A stretch of 64,000 bases of DNA. Origin: Zeugodacus cucurbitae. Taxonomy: Eukaryota; Arthropoda; Insecta; Diptera; Tephritidae. Positions 1 to 12,104 of this stretch are shown here, in pieces. Made by a program: the position numbers and the translations under genes. The stretch's first letter is position 1. Every line of letters starts with the position of its first letter. Under the pieces are notes generated by a model. That model worked only from the letters and a program-made list of their open reading frames with translations, was not told the origin of the DNA and did not search any database. Where the stretch lies: the NCBI RefSeq assembly GCF_028554725.1, contig NC_071668.1:76392219-76456218 (forward strand), read 5' to 3'.

Positions 1-207
1 CTCCAGTATTAAGCGTGTTTCACGTACTTTCTCCTCGAAGTGCTGACGACGCTGATACTTTTGGCGTCTCAAACCTTCTATGGTCTCCATGTTCTCAATA
101 AAGAGTGTGAGATCGTTCTGGGAGAAGAATGCTGTGTTCACACGAAATTCCGATGACGAATGGAATACGGGTATGGAGAAGAAACTAGCGTTCTGTTGCG
201 TTGCCAT
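1..207 (-). CDS. N-terminal 69 codons of an unrecognised protein (partial, continues off the left edge)
   Basis: Read on the minus strand, an ATG at 207-205 opens a frame that stays open to the window edge. It starts MATQQNASFFSIPVFHSSSE and continues through a polar, Arg/Gln/Glu-rich stretch (about residues 45-69, including ETIEGLRRQKYQRRQHFEE) that looks helical or coiled-coil. Codon use is more GC-rich than the surrounding DNA, as expected for real coding sequence. The start is supported by the context TCGAAAATGG and by a leader with no upstream ATG back to the predicted start site at about 325. I see no signal peptide or membrane segment and do not recognise the family. No donor splice site occurs within the visible part. 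Because a TATA promoter lies just upstream, I read this as exon 1 of its own transcript, not as an internal exon. Function unknown. Confidence 0.75.
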   Translation of the reverse strand, partial: MATQQNASFFSIPVFHSSSEFRVNTAFFSQNDLTLFIENMETIEGLRRQKYQRRQHFEEKVRETRLILE

Positions 208-317
208 TTTCGATTTGTTTTTTCACGATTTTTTGCGTATAAATTAGTTTGATAATTGTAGTATTAATTCTCTACCTTTTTTGCTCTAGCCGTGTTGTTT
301 AGTTTGCAAAGATACTC

Positions 318-360
318 TAGCGAATGCTGCTCTACCTCACGGCGCTCACCTTTTATAGGC
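318..360 (-). promoter_or_regulatory. TATA-box core promoter for the minus-strand gene at 1-207
   Basis: The plus strand at 351-357 reads TTTTATA, giving CCTATAAAAGG on the minus strand. An initiator-like GCATTC puts a candidate +1 A at 325, about 32 bp downstream, which is the normal TATA-to-start spacing in flies. The predicted 5'UTR, 325-208, is about 118 nt, has no ATG, and leads straight into a good Kozak ATG. The spacing and the agreement of three independent signals make this convincing. No splice acceptor with a pyrimidine tract is visible between 208 and 325, which argues against this being only a downstream exon. Confidence 0.65.
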
Positions 361-3300
361 AGAGGTGTGCTGAGCGCAGGTAGGCGACTTGGTCTCTCCT
401 GTCTAGGAATTCCATGTAATTACGGCAACTTTGGCGCGCGCCATCTGCTCTGTCTACCTGTCTAGCCGAATCTGCGAAATTCGCGGCGCGTCGTCGCATC
501 CTGGAAATTCCAGGCTTAACTAATTTTACGTATCCTTTTTGCAATTAACCTTAAGTAGCTCATTAAGCGGGTGTGTGTCGTACAAGTGTGTCGTCGTGAT
601 ACATTTTGAATTATATGATGAGTAGGCTGCTTTGTCCTGTGTGTGGACATTTCCACGTAAACGAGAAGATCATCTAGCGTTCCGCGGTCGCGTTAAGTAC
701 TTCAAAAAGATATTTTTACATATCGTGGAAAAATTACGAAATTGTCACGATTGAAGATCTGTTTATTCCATAATTTTCTTTGCATATGACCCTTTCGGTA
801 TTCTACAAAACAAATTTTGAATTTCTTATGGTCACCAGATTTTGCTGCTGCTCAAGTCCTTGGAACAAAAGGTGTGAATACGCGCAATTTACCGTTGCTT
901 TTGTTTCGCGGCAGAATCTCGCGTTTACCTTTTGTATTTACGTGACGTGTCTTTGTTACCCGCTACTAACCGATATGTCACGTGCTCAAGGACGATATTA
1001 TACTGAGTTGAGTGAGAGATTATAGCGCTGTACTTTGTATTTCCATTATTATGATTAATAGTATTTGCGATACTTGGTGTAATCTTTGGAAATCGCCTAA
1101 GAAACTATAATTTTTCTGGAACATTTTCAGATGGAAATTGTCTTTAGAATTGATAATCAGGTTTCAAATGTTCAAATAGAAGCCGATAATCTATCACATC
1201 CAACATCTTATATTGAAATTCTTTCACGATATCTCATATTGAAGTTCAACAAACCTGTTTTGATATTGAAGAGTCCCCTCTAAGAATCTTTTCAAGATCA
1301 CAATGACTGAAATCTGCTAATATTTTGTATTGCTTAGTTTCAAAGGTTATTTTAGCCATGAAATACTTTATTATTCATGAAATCCATCAACCAGCATACG
1401 CGAGGATGTAAAACATATAGAGGCCATTGATATGTGATTTATCGAACAGGGGTTTCTTTTCCAAACTTTGTGCATATCAATGTTATTTTCTTTTATTCTC
1501 TAGTACTGATGATACAAGGAAATTTTTTGGTTAAAAACATATCTGAACGTAGTCTGAAAACTTATCCAGGTTCCCAACCACAAAACACTGTTATCATGTT
1601 CCCAATCTATATGGCAGTATCTTGCTTTTGATTTTATTTTTCGTATATGGATTTCAAACTGCCTAAAGCAAATAGTATCGAAAACGTGCCTTTTAGTTAG
1701 ATGGAACATTATTGCAGATTCTCATTCACGTGGAGTACCGTCAAAAAGAATATTATTAGAACTTGGTTAAGGCTTAAGACCAGTTTTCTTGATATAAATC
1801 TTTGAACTCATCTGCTTTAATTCTTTTAAGCATTAGTTTAAAGTCACTTGGTATATTTCAGTGCCATAGTGTTTCTATATTAATTGTGACTTAACTTTCC
1901 TTCAACTTAATATAATCTTCCACTTGCAGTAAAGTTTAATCATCCGCCATTTTCCACTTGAGCACAATGCGAGTCGAGTCGGAATTCCAGCGCTGAAGAA
2001 TGCTGCCATTTAATGAACTACAAAGTTCTCGAAATGAATTAAACAATTGTGCGCAAGTCAAAGTTGTAGCTGACATTTAACCCGTTGTTGCCCATTACAA
2101 TGCACAACAACAACAACAGCAAACATGCTTTTGTTATTACCCCGTTTGGCCGGCGCTGTTACTCTTAATCACAAGAAAAGTTCAAGTAGAGTACAGAGTT
2201 TCTTTTGAAGTCTTTCTCTTGATGGACAGCGTTGACTTTACAATATAACTAAGTGGATTTTAATTTACAGACAATTTGCAGAAAAGAAATTGAATTTAAG
2301 TGTATTAATCAGTGTTGTGTGGACACCGTGTGGGGTAAGGGTTTCAGGGGAGTTAAAGGATATAAAGCACTTAAAAGTGAAAGTGCCAAAATAATATACT
2401 TAGTAAGCAAGAAAAGCAAAGTGCATAAAAAGGAATGACTGTTAGTTCTTACATAACCTTAAACAAATTTTTCACATAACCTCAAAATATAGTATACTCC
2501 AAGTGTCAGTCAAATTGACTAAGTAAGTAAGCCCCTATTTATTTGTATCATTCTAACTGATTGACTGACTGACTTTAACAAATCAACACATTTATTCCTC
2601 TCTACCCTTTGTTTTTGCTTTCCACATATTTTCTTTGTATTTGACATAATCCTTTCTTGACTTATTTATTTACACAGTTCGCCTTTCTTCTGTACTTGTA
2701 TTTTTAAAATAAATAAATAATTTCCCTTTCATTTCTCCTTTGTCTTTTGCAATATACTTGTTGCTGTTGTTATTGCTTTGTTTTGTGTTTTTCTTGACGG
2801 CTTTCATGTTATTTATGTCTCATGCCAGACTCTCGGTCACAGCTGTCAAATTAGTGTAATTGTCAGTGGGACGCTCGTTTGTGGTCACACAGCTCATAAG
2901 CAGCGTCAGCGTCAGCGCCGGTACATTCCTACGTACATACGTAAGCAGCAGCACATACTACGTAACGTAACCTCGTATATTAATGTACTTTCCGCCGTCG
3001 CCAAACATGCCCGTCACTCTGCGGTGAATTCGCACTGTTGTCATTGCCTGGCTTGTCGTCGATGTTGTCTACAGAGGTGCTTGCGGCACGGAGACACATT
3101 CAACCGTCTAGCTCAACACGTTCATTGCACTTGTGTGCCCGTCATCGGCCACCGACCACCGACCAGCAGTCAGTCGTCAGTTGTCCGCGTCGACTGCACA
3201 CATTCTTTTGTTATTTTGGCAATTCTACTGTCAATTATTTATACTCTCGCCCAATCGGTTTAAGTTGCGTCTTTTTCATTTCATTTACCTCATATACGCC

Positions 3301-4983
3301 CTCCCACACTCGTTTTATCTTTGCTCGCCATCGTTTTACAAGTGTCAGCCGCAGATTGACATGTTTCATTTGACAGTCGCCGAGTCATTGACGCCATAAA
3401 TAACGAGGTAGCGGAGGCGTTTACGCTGAAATAAAGGCGAAGAATGTCGAATAGCGCAAAAAATGCGGTTTGCCCTTTAAGGATATGATGATGACGGTAG
3501 TGCAACGTAAATGAGTCGAAAAGATTTTCATAGAGTGATAAATTGTCAGCAACTTGTCAAGTAGTGTGGGAGAACATAAACAAGCGTGGAGACTCCTCTA
3601 GAAAAGTGAACGGTAATATGATGTTAATGAAAATTTTTTTTTTCACACTTGAGATTGTAGCGAACCTTTTTGAATTAATAACTTTCGAACATAATCTGTA
3701 TTTACTATATTATATAGTAATAATATTGAGATACCTTATTTATTCCATATCATGAACCAAATGTTATTAGATAGAAGACTGTTATCATCCTAGTATCACT
3801 TACTTTACTTTTTTAAAGCATTTGTTGACCTTTCAACCTATTTTACGATGGAATAGCCAACCTCTGGCCAGTTCAATAGCCTTTCTTCTGCCTTAATTGA
3901 TTCACAGCTGATCAAGGCACTGAGATCATTACGGCTCTTACACAGGATCTTGTATTGGATTATCCAATCTCTAATAGATTTTTGATCCAGACACTGACTA
4001 TCGAGCAGGCATTAATGCAACACTTTTCCAAATTTTTTTACAGGTTCACAAAGGAGTATGTTGATATAGATTTGAGGTAGTACTTTCCAAACTTTTAGCT
4101 CTCGAAGTGTGGATTATAAGCAGCTGCTTCAGGAGTAGACTACAATTAAAATTTGAATTAGAACTAAACTATTTCTGATCGAATTGATATAGTAATCATT
4201 GGATATTTATCAGTCAATTACACATCGACTCGCGCCAGTTTTATGGATCACTTCATGCTTTATTGATCAATGCAATTGTGCGAGAAATTCATTAGCGTTT
4301 CATGGCTCAATGTGTCTCTCAAGCTTTGTAGTTGAAACCAGATACGTAGATTCAGAAATCGAAAGTAATTAAAACGTTCATTCAATGAGTTTTAGATATT
4401 CTGTTGTGTGAAAAATGTTATATGATAAGCCTTCGATAGCTTGGGAATTAATATTTCATTGAGAGATTCCTTGTTTTGAATAATTCCACAATTTCACTTG
4501 AGGATTGTTATACGCCCTTTAAACTCAATTGTTTATATAAGGTTATTATTCATTGATTACATCCAGCTACAAATTTGATTTGGGGGTATTGCTGATTAAA
4601 TGGATAATCTAGTCAAAATGGATAATTTAATTCCCAAGTAATCAGATGTTTCCTAGAGATTCTTTTCGTTTTCTCATGCATATAAAATAAAGTTGTGACA
4701 GTTCCTCCTCCTGATGAAATGCATTTTTTTTTTCAGGAACTCCAGAACATTTAGACTGTTGACTAAATATTAGCAGGAATTCACTCTATTAACTTATTCA
4801 AGGATAAAAGATAGTCGGGCATTTTCGAATTTCGGATAATTGTGTTATAACTGCGCCTAAAATATGGCTAATATATACCAAATTTATACCTAAATATCTA
4901 CACCTTATAGATAATCGGATTTCGTTGCATACTTTTAGGGTCTATACCTAATTTATTGTATTTTCAAATTTCAAACTCATAAT
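361..4983. other. No gene seen; upstream and intronic-looking DNA
   Basis: AT-rich sequence with stop codons in every frame. A more GC-rich patch, about 2790-3430, carries CAGC/CGTCAG-rich low-complexity sequence and three clustered initiator-like TCAGT words near 3165-3180. No TATA box or supported ORF goes with it. The open frames there (88-161 codons) have a skewed, low-complexity composition and resemble no family I know. Confidence 0.6.
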
Positions 4984-5530
4984 AGAGTGGAACTTCTCTA
5001 ACTCGAATCACCATAATCCACAAAAAAACTTCGAGTTATAGAATTTTCATTAAAACATAAAATTGTTAAAAAAATCTGTAAAATATAGATTTATACACAG
5101 TTTTATTTGTTTTTCGCTTAAAGTTATATGGACATATGTACGTTAAAACTGTATTCTAAAATTTTGTTTCTTGCATTTTGCTATTGTTTGGCTCTTGACG
5201 TTTATATCCCACGATTTTGTTAGATGATTTATGCAATCCATATGGGTAATATTGTATTTTGAGTTTGCCTCCGAACAATATAGAGGGACTCTTTTAAAAT
5301 TCTGCCTCGATAGTAAAATTTTAAATTTAAATAATAAAAAAGTTCGATTTATGGAAGGAAATTTGTTGGAAAGTTGCCTTCTATTGGCACTTCAAGAGTT
5401 CGAGTTATAGAAATTCGCGGTAGAGAAGGAAATTTGCATGAAATTTGGCTTCTAAACGCTATTGCCAATTCAAGAGTTCGAGTTATGGAGATCTTCGACT
5501 TATAGAAGTTCCAGTTATGGAAGTTCCATT
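4984..5530 (-). mobile_element. pogo/Tigger-like non-autonomous DNA element (MITE), about 0.55 kb
   Basis: The left end reads GTGGAACTTCTCTAACTCGA and the right end carries its inverse, with repeated TTCAAGAGTTCGAGTTAT blocks. The right end appears doubled: the GAGTTCGAGTTATAGA and GAGTTCGAGTTATGGA blocks lie about 75 bp apart. The same termini recur at 30721-30863, 43247-43660 and 62268-62408. There is no transposase frame. Assignment to the pogo/Tigger group rests on the CAGTNGAAC...GTTCNACTG-style ends and TA flanks of the better copies, so the class is tentative. Confidence 0.6.
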
Positions 5531-7698
5531 GTATACAATTAGGATTCAAGTTCCTCTACTCAAAGAGAGTAAAGTCTATTATAAGAAAGTATTTGAGAGA
5601 GAAGTGCCGATTTTAGTTGTTCATCGACTTTATGATGAATTTTCACAATTTTTATACAACAATAGCAGCTTAAAACGGAAATATTAATGAACTTCATGCT
5701 ACTATAACTCTTGCAAATACAACAAAAACAAAATCGCCTGCTTGCAAATATATATGTACCTTCTTCATTCATATAAATTCTATATAATATGCTTACAATC
5801 GCCTGAAGCTTGTGCAATAATATGCTTACTTAAGCTCATTAAGTTTTAATAAACAAATAGTGGCTTCATATTACCGATATCAGCAATTTAATAACACGAA
5901 ATCAGACCTTGCTTGTTGCAAACTTTATATACAAATATACATACATTTGTACATACATATATACAATATTACATAGTAATTGTTTGCATGTTATATGGCA
6001 GATTTTTATTGTTTATTGGAATTGCTACTGTGCAATAACTGGTTAATTGGCAATCCGTTATGCTGCAATATCGATAAAATCGGTTGATTAAATGAATGCA
6101 TGTTTGTATGTGTGTGTGACATTTATATATGTGACTTATATATATTCTATGTTATAGATTTAAGTGAAATATGCTTCTGCAGCTTGTTTCTGTTTATGCA
6201 GTGTTTGCTTGTGGACTCTGATATGCGCTGCTTTGGTTCACATTTTTTGAGAAAAATGCCAGCAGACACAACAAATGCAAAGCACAGACCATTTTCTTCA
6301 GCAACAAAGAATCTCTATACATTGTATATACATATGTATGTATGTATGTATATAGGCGAGCTAATCAAACTGCAAACTTTTGCAATCGCGCGCCCACTTT
6401 GCTGCAAATAAACATAGATACATATATAATAATAAAGTGTATTTTTGTAACACACATACCATGCCACAAGAGCCTACACAGTTGCATGCATGCGTCAGCA
6501 GCGCGATGAACTCACGCAACATCAGCGCGGCATTCGCAAATTGCAACAAAATGCAAACTCTACCACTCTACTCATGCTGCGAAACTATCTTCATGCATGT
6601 CTGTACATATGTATGTATGTGTGTGTTTGCGTGTTTGTTTGTTTGCTTTGAGTTCTGCAATTTGTTCTGCTGCTTTGGCAGGGCGTCGCCGACTGCCGCC
6701 GCTTACATTGTTTTGTGTCGTGCGGTGCAACAATTTCTGCGTACTTAAGACACAAGCAACAACAACAAAAGTAACAAAGTAATCGTTTTACAAGAGTATG
6801 CATAATAATGTGAATTGACATGACAAACATGACAACAACCACGCGATGCAGTGTGGGCATAAGAGTATCTATGTGTGTGTGTGTTTGCGAGTGCAATTGC
6901 TTTGTTGCAACGAAAGACAAATAGTCGCATTCACCGATAAATAAAGTAACTGCAACTTTGTTAAGAGCAAATGCTTCAAAAGTTGTGTGTGTGTTGTGCC
7001 AGTGATGATGCACCCTTTGTGCCTGCTTTGCACTTTTATTAAATTCAATTGCAATTGAAACAATAAACAAGTTTAATTCCTTATGACATTTCGAAGACAA
7101 TGCATCTGAATTTATTGACTATGAAGGCATAAAAAATACATACACATACATACATATATGTACATATATTGGTATGTATAATATATCAGTCTCATAACCA
7201 ACTGACATAAACTCGCTTAAATGCGGGCATTAATCAGTTGCCTATAAATACTAGCGGCAAGCAGTTTTCTTTATTGCATTCTTTTTTATCACTTATAGAA
7301 CTACAAATACTTATGTCTGTATACATATATGTATGTTTGTATAAATATGTATATAAGCCAAGCTGCCACTCGCAAACCACAATTAGATTAAATTATTTTG
7401 ATCCCCATTTCGGCATGTGTGTGGTTTAATCAGCGGTTCAAAATGTCAAAAGCGCCACAGGGGAGTGTGCTGGGGATGTCTATAAGGTCGTCAGACAACA
7501 CTTTACACTTGCAAATAAATAATATATGTATACATACATATGCACATATGTATATATATATTTTTATTTCTATGTATGTGTGTTACCCAATTTTGTGGTT
7601 TGGCTTCACTCATTCATTTGATTAATGGACTTAATTAATTAATGTGCTTAACAATTTATAAATTTTAAAATGTATGAAAAATTTTATACGGATACATA
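5531..7698. other. No gene seen; microsatellite-rich AT-rich DNA
   Basis: Contains CATA/TATG tetranucleotide runs (about 5940-5970, 6328-6355, 6600-6620, 7140-7175, 7525-7580) and a purine/pyrimidine-biased stretch at 6440-7100. The latter opens long low-complexity frames on both strands. These are Cys/His/Tyr-rich artefacts of TG/CA repeats and are not called as genes. Confidence 0.6.
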
Positions 7699-7889
7699 CA
7701 AGGTATGTTCAATAAATAACGGGAATTTTAGTTTAAAAAAAAATGTATTAATTGGTCACTATTAATGTGATCGCATTCAAAATGGTCACCAAAATAGTAC
7801 TTCAGCTGTATAAACATAATAAAAAATGATAATTGAATTTTTGGGCAATTGAAAAATTTAAAATTCTCGTCATTTTCTGAACATACACT
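7699..7889. mobile_element. 191-bp mariner-type MITE with TA target duplication
   Basis: The left end CAAGGTATGTTCAATAAA is matched by an inverted right end that, reverse-complemented, reads AGTGTATGTTCAGAAAATGA. Both then continue into CGGGAATTTT/CGAGAATTTT, giving inverted repeats of about 30 bp. TA dinucleotides lie immediately outside at 7697-7698 and 7890-7891, the mariner target signature. The same terminus ends the decayed mariner transposase at 32865-33083, so this is a deletion derivative of that lineage. It sits about 200 bp from ratchet site 1. Confidence 0.75.
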
Positions 7890-8087
7890 TAACTAACACC
7901 TCTGAACTTAATCCATATTATCGGTTATTGTTGATATTTTTTGGTTTTAAAAATTTATTTTTTATAAAAATTAATTTATACTTTTCTTCTCATTTAAGCT
8001 TTTAGAGCTTTTTTATGTTATTAAAATTTAGTCCTACTACAACTTACGATTTGGTAAGCAATAGACACAAGTAGCCATTTGTTTAAG

Positions 8088-8126
8088 AATACATACCTGT
8101 AAAGAAATAAGAAACAATAAATTAGT
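8088..8126 (-). promoter_or_regulatory. Recursive splice site (ratchet point) 1, minus strand
   Basis: On the minus strand the order is: branch point CTAAT (8125-8121, branch A at 8122), a pyrimidine tract (about 8118-8101, with purine interruptions), then TTTCTTTACAG|GTATGTA with the junction between 8097 and 8096. A strong 3' splice site directly abuts a strong 5' splice site with no exon between. That is the ratchet-point arrangement known from long introns of Drosophila genes such as Ubx and kuz. The branch A lies 25 nt from the AG, a normal distance. Two nearly identical sites on the same strand lie 20.7 and 46.2 kb upstream in the transcript. Confidence 0.82.
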
Positions 8127-8240
8127 TGCGTTATTTAAAAAATAATTAATATAAAAAATGTAAGCTTATTTATAGTCGAGTATAGCGCGAGCTTTTAACA
8201 TAAGCTTTATAGAGATTTTCAGAAAAAACTATTTAATGCC

Positions 8241-8744
8241 TAATACCTAAGACAGACATATGGTTTCTGTACTACGATGTGTACTACAATAAAAGCTCAA
8301 GAAACCATATACCAGCATAGTGACACACATGTAGTATTGTACTATGTTTACATCCAGCAGCTGATACAAATAAATTGAACCAAAATATAATTACGAATAA
8401 TAGGCAGGAAAATTGATCCTGACTTAGCTATAACTTCAAGCAATTTCAAAATATTATTGTCCAATATAATTATTACATATTTTTCACATCATTTTTTTTT
8501 TCAAATATTGTTTTCTGATTTCAATTAATTTTGAATTTAATTTATTTTCTGTATGTCAAAATGTCAGAAAACATATGATTGTGGCAGAAGAGCTTAAAGC
8601 TTTCGGTGTGTTCAATGCAATCCATAGAACTCTATTGGAGTACGGAACACCATTTGCTTTCAAACAAAATTCGGAAAACCGGTGATACACATATGGTTTC
8701 TGAAGCATACTACAATGTATACTACATGTCTGTCTCAGGTATTA
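8241..8744. mobile_element. About 0.5-kb terminal-inverted-repeat element of unassigned family
   Basis: The left end is TAATACCTAAGACAGACATA. The right end is its inverse (reverse complement TAATACCTGAGACAGACATG), an inverted repeat of about 20 bp with one or two mismatches. Subterminal copies of ATATGGTTTCTG occur near both ends (8259 and 8691), along with GTATACTACA/GTGTACTACA words. No coding potential. The superfamily is not clear from the termini; the flanking TAATA/TATTA could be part of the repeat or a duplicated target. Confidence 0.55.
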
Positions 8745-9054
8745 CAAATTTAACGGGTTTTTGTTTATAAAAGAGTTCTATCTCTGAGCACATAATTCGT
8801 AAAATTTTAGCAATTTTTAAAGTTTTCTCCCAAAATCGAATTTTCGAAACAACGTTTTCAAATTCTTTTGAAAGTGCAAACTGGAAACGATCTTAAACTT
8901 GACTTAATTACAAGTTAATTAATAGTAATTAGTAATGATCCAATAACAAGTATCTTAAGACATCTTCACTAGTTTATCTTACATTAAAAAAGTGGTTTTG
9001 AATATTAGAAGATATTATTTGGCATGATATTAAAACAGAAATTTAGACAATGTA

Positions 9055-9388
9055 TTGGTCTACAACTTTGCTTCCGCCGTTTTTTTGTAAATTTAAGTTT
9101 TTTTGTATAAAACCGGTTACAAATGTCGTAGAGCCTCAGCCGCACTTTTCTTGGAATTAAAAAAGAAAAGCAAAATTTCCCGCAAATGTCGAGAATTCGG
9201 CTCAAAAAGTGACATTTTCAGTTGAGAATAAGTTTGGGATGCAAACAGATCTCTACAAATATTTTGGTGGGTTAATGTTGACACAAAAGTCCAAGATCGA
9301 TATAAAACGATTTAATCGATTTAATCGACCAGTGCTTAACCCTAGAGACATCTATTGGAAAAGGGCGGAAGCAAAGTTGTAGACCTAA
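9055..9388 (-). mobile_element. 334-bp internally deleted mariner (copy A)
   Basis: The ends TTGGTCTACAACTTTGCTTC and its inverse are flanked by TA on both sides (9053-9054, 9389-9390). The minus strand keeps the 5' leader, an ATG at 9215, and the first residues of a transposase beginning MSLFEPNSRHLREILLFFF. The reading then jumps straight to the 3' terminus, so the catalytic core is missing. The deletion junction (GAGGCTC followed by ACGACATTTGT) matches that in the copy at 59721-60210, so both descend from one amplified deletion derivative. Confidence 0.85.
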
Positions 9389-9390
9389 TA

Positions 9391-11507
9391 GTTTCAGTAT
9401 CAGTAGTCAGCAGTACACATGAAGAAAGGAACTATCTTTGTGTTCGTCGAATGTTGAAGATATACTTCAAATTACTGTGGTTCTCCTGCATGTTTTTTGA
9501 GATTAATGCAGCAATTAGGGGAATTAGGTCATTAATTCACTTTACTGAAAATCTGTATGCTCTTTGGTGAATATTTTAGAACTCATTATACAAAATGAAA
9601 ATCAATTTAAGCTTTAAATAAATTCCAAACATAAATTTTAATTAAAAATAATTTAATCTTATTGCAGGTTGATTAGCTAAAACTCCCTAAATTTACAGAA
9701 ATTCATAACCAGTAATTTACTGCCTATGCTTGCATGCCTATATACTATTTCTATATCTACATTCCCTAAAAAAAACAACTTTTCAATATTAATCCATTTA
9801 AGTGTCATAAAAGACCACCATTTACAAGTGCTGATCAGCATAGATCTCTCAATTCGGTGTATTACATCAAAGTAACCACCATTATGCATTATGGAAGACT
9901 CCCTCTCAGCCTTAAATGCAACTAATTCATTCACACTTAATCGTTTGTGACCTTTTCACCTTTCTCGTATTCTCTTTTCATTTTTTTCGTTACTACAAAT
10001 ACACATTTCTGAAACACATTTTGAAAGCAAGCGAAGCAGCATCACTTAAATGGCACGTTCGCCAGCAGCACCCAAGCCACCAGTAGCGCGATATGTAATT
10101 GATGCTCAATTATGTATATTTTATTCGGACAGACATACACAGACATAAACGCATGTACGCAGAAGGCAGTTGGTAGTTGGCGTGTGCGCAAACATTTTGT
10201 TGTAAATTGATATTTCCGCTCCACAAATTTATTATGCATTTATGCTTTCTAGCTTTTATTTATTTGTTATTGCTTGTGCGTTTGTTGTTGTTTGCGGCAT
10301 GCCCCACAGACCGTTAAGGAAGTTCACTACATGGTTGCATTCAAATTTTTGTGTTTATTTGGAAAGCAAAGAATTTTATTTTCTTCAAAGAAACTTTGAA
10401 ATTTTGGTAGAATTCTTAAAACCCAAAGATTTTAATATTCAATTTGTATGCTTGTTTATTTTTGGTCTAAAATCGATTTGTGTGCATACCTACAAGCTTT
10501 TAATACTTTTACTCATAAAGACATGAATGTGTTCCTTCCTTTCTTCTCTGCTTATAAGGCAAGCAACCGAATTTTCCATGCCAATAAGTCTAATAATCTA
10601 AGTTTCTAATAAAATATTAAATAATAAATTCGTTGTAGAGCCCGCCAGCTGCTTTTCGTGTACGTGATTTGCTTCTGAAATCATTCGCAGTTGCCTGCTT
10701 GCTTTTCCTTTTCGTTGAGTGTGGTCTACTGAAATTGGGCGTCTACTGGAGGCACCAATCTCCAAGTGGCAGCTTTTGTTATAGATATACATATATATGT
10801 TCTTATGTTTTTTGCATAACATGCTGAGAGCTGCGATTAATAATTCAAAAAGTGTTTGAGTAATTGCGAAATTCCCACAAATGTGTGTGCCAGCTCCTGC
10901 CGTTGAGTGGAAGATGCCAACCGCCTTCTAGGCTTTCTCGAATTTAATAAATTTGGTTTAATAAATTCAATGGGAACAATGGGGTGTTGGCAAGAGTGTA
11001 AACATGAAGGACTTCTACAATGTCCTGTTTTCTAATAACTTAATGCAAATAAGTTAATGAAGTGGGAATTTTTGATTATTTCATTTAGAATGGTATATGA
11101 AGAATATCGAAAAAGGTATCACTCAAGGTCAGCACAGTTTCATTTAATTTCATCTGTACTTTTTTGTTATTAGTAAACCTTAGTATGTCCCTATGCTCCT
11201 TGCAGGAGTAACAGGAACAAGTATACATATGTATATAGTAAATCCTTTGAGATTCTTTCCGTATCAGTCGAAAACTAGTAATACTACCGAACTTGGATAT
11301 TCGTAACAAGACTGTAACTATATTTATATTTTTCCAAAACCTGGCTAACAGTTTTGCCGTTTCCATATAGTAAAAACAACAAAAGTCTTAGCTGAGAGTT
11401 CCTTCTATGGCTTCAATGATATTTTGGATAGTACAAATAATATTAATAAGCCACAAAGCCAAGTTAAAGTCAGCCTTTGATCTTTGGTGACTTAGATCAT
11501 TGGACAA
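9391..11507. other. No gene seen
   Basis: AT-rich single-copy-looking DNA with short, unsupported ORFs. Nothing here resembles a promoter, an RNA gene or a recognisable transposon. A CATA/TATG microsatellite lies near 10785-10800 and another near 11220-11235. Confidence 0.55.
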
Positions 11508-12104
11508 TCTATACTACTATTATAAAGAGGAAAGATTTGTATGTATGTTTGTAATGAATAAACTCAAAAACTACTGTGCCGATTTCAAAAATCATTCACC
11601 ATTGGAAAGCTATATTCATCCCGAGTAACATAGGCTATATTTATTGCTAGAATCTCAACTTTCTAGAAATAGTTCACAGGTGAGGGTACCGAAAATGCTC
11701 CGTGATGGAGAATCTTAATCTGAAACTGAAAATCGCCTTGCAAGTCATTCTCTTCGCATCGCAATCGCGTGCCTGGGAGTCGAGTAATAAGCGCTGGTAA
11801 CTGCTTGCTGAACAAATTTTCAAAACCTCCCAAGTACGCGCATGAGGGTCGAGTATGAAGCGTGTGCAGCGGCTTGAAGAACAAAATTTTAGAAATATAC
11901 AAGCTCGCACTAGGGTGTCGAATCTGAGCAATCCCAACATCTTCATAATCAGAGAGAAATATAACGGACACCAAAGACTAGAGGTCGTAATCAAGTTTTA
12001 GCTCATTGCAAATAAAATATAATTTCATCTTCGAATTTTCCTCATTTTACTTTTTTAAAAAGGACCCACGCAAGAAACCGGAAGGTACAGGAGCGGTCTG
12101 CTAG
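11508..12104 (+). mobile_element. Non-autonomous Helitron, 597 bp
   Basis: Begins TCTATACTACTATTATAAAG, a 5' end typical of insect Helitrons, and continues with AAACTCAAAAACTACTGTGC. It ends in GCTAG immediately before T and is inserted between A (11507) and T (12105), matching the 5'-TC...CTRR-3', A|T insertion signature. A GC-rich segment (ACCGG...GCGGT) just before the CTAG could form the 3' hairpin, though the stem is imperfect. There is no Rep/helicase coding sequence; the two overlapping minus-strand frames inside are not recognisable proteins. Confidence 0.75.

Noticed and set aside
3160..3185. Clustered TCAGT initiator words suggesting a plus-strand promoter
   Set aside because: No TATA box, no downstream promoter element at the required spacing, and no ORF or splice donor that could define an exon.
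6380..7100. Overlapping open frames of up to 169 codons on both strands
   Set aside because: Cys/His/Tyr-rich translations of TG/CA and TATG repeats, mutually antisense, with no domain and no coding-like composition.
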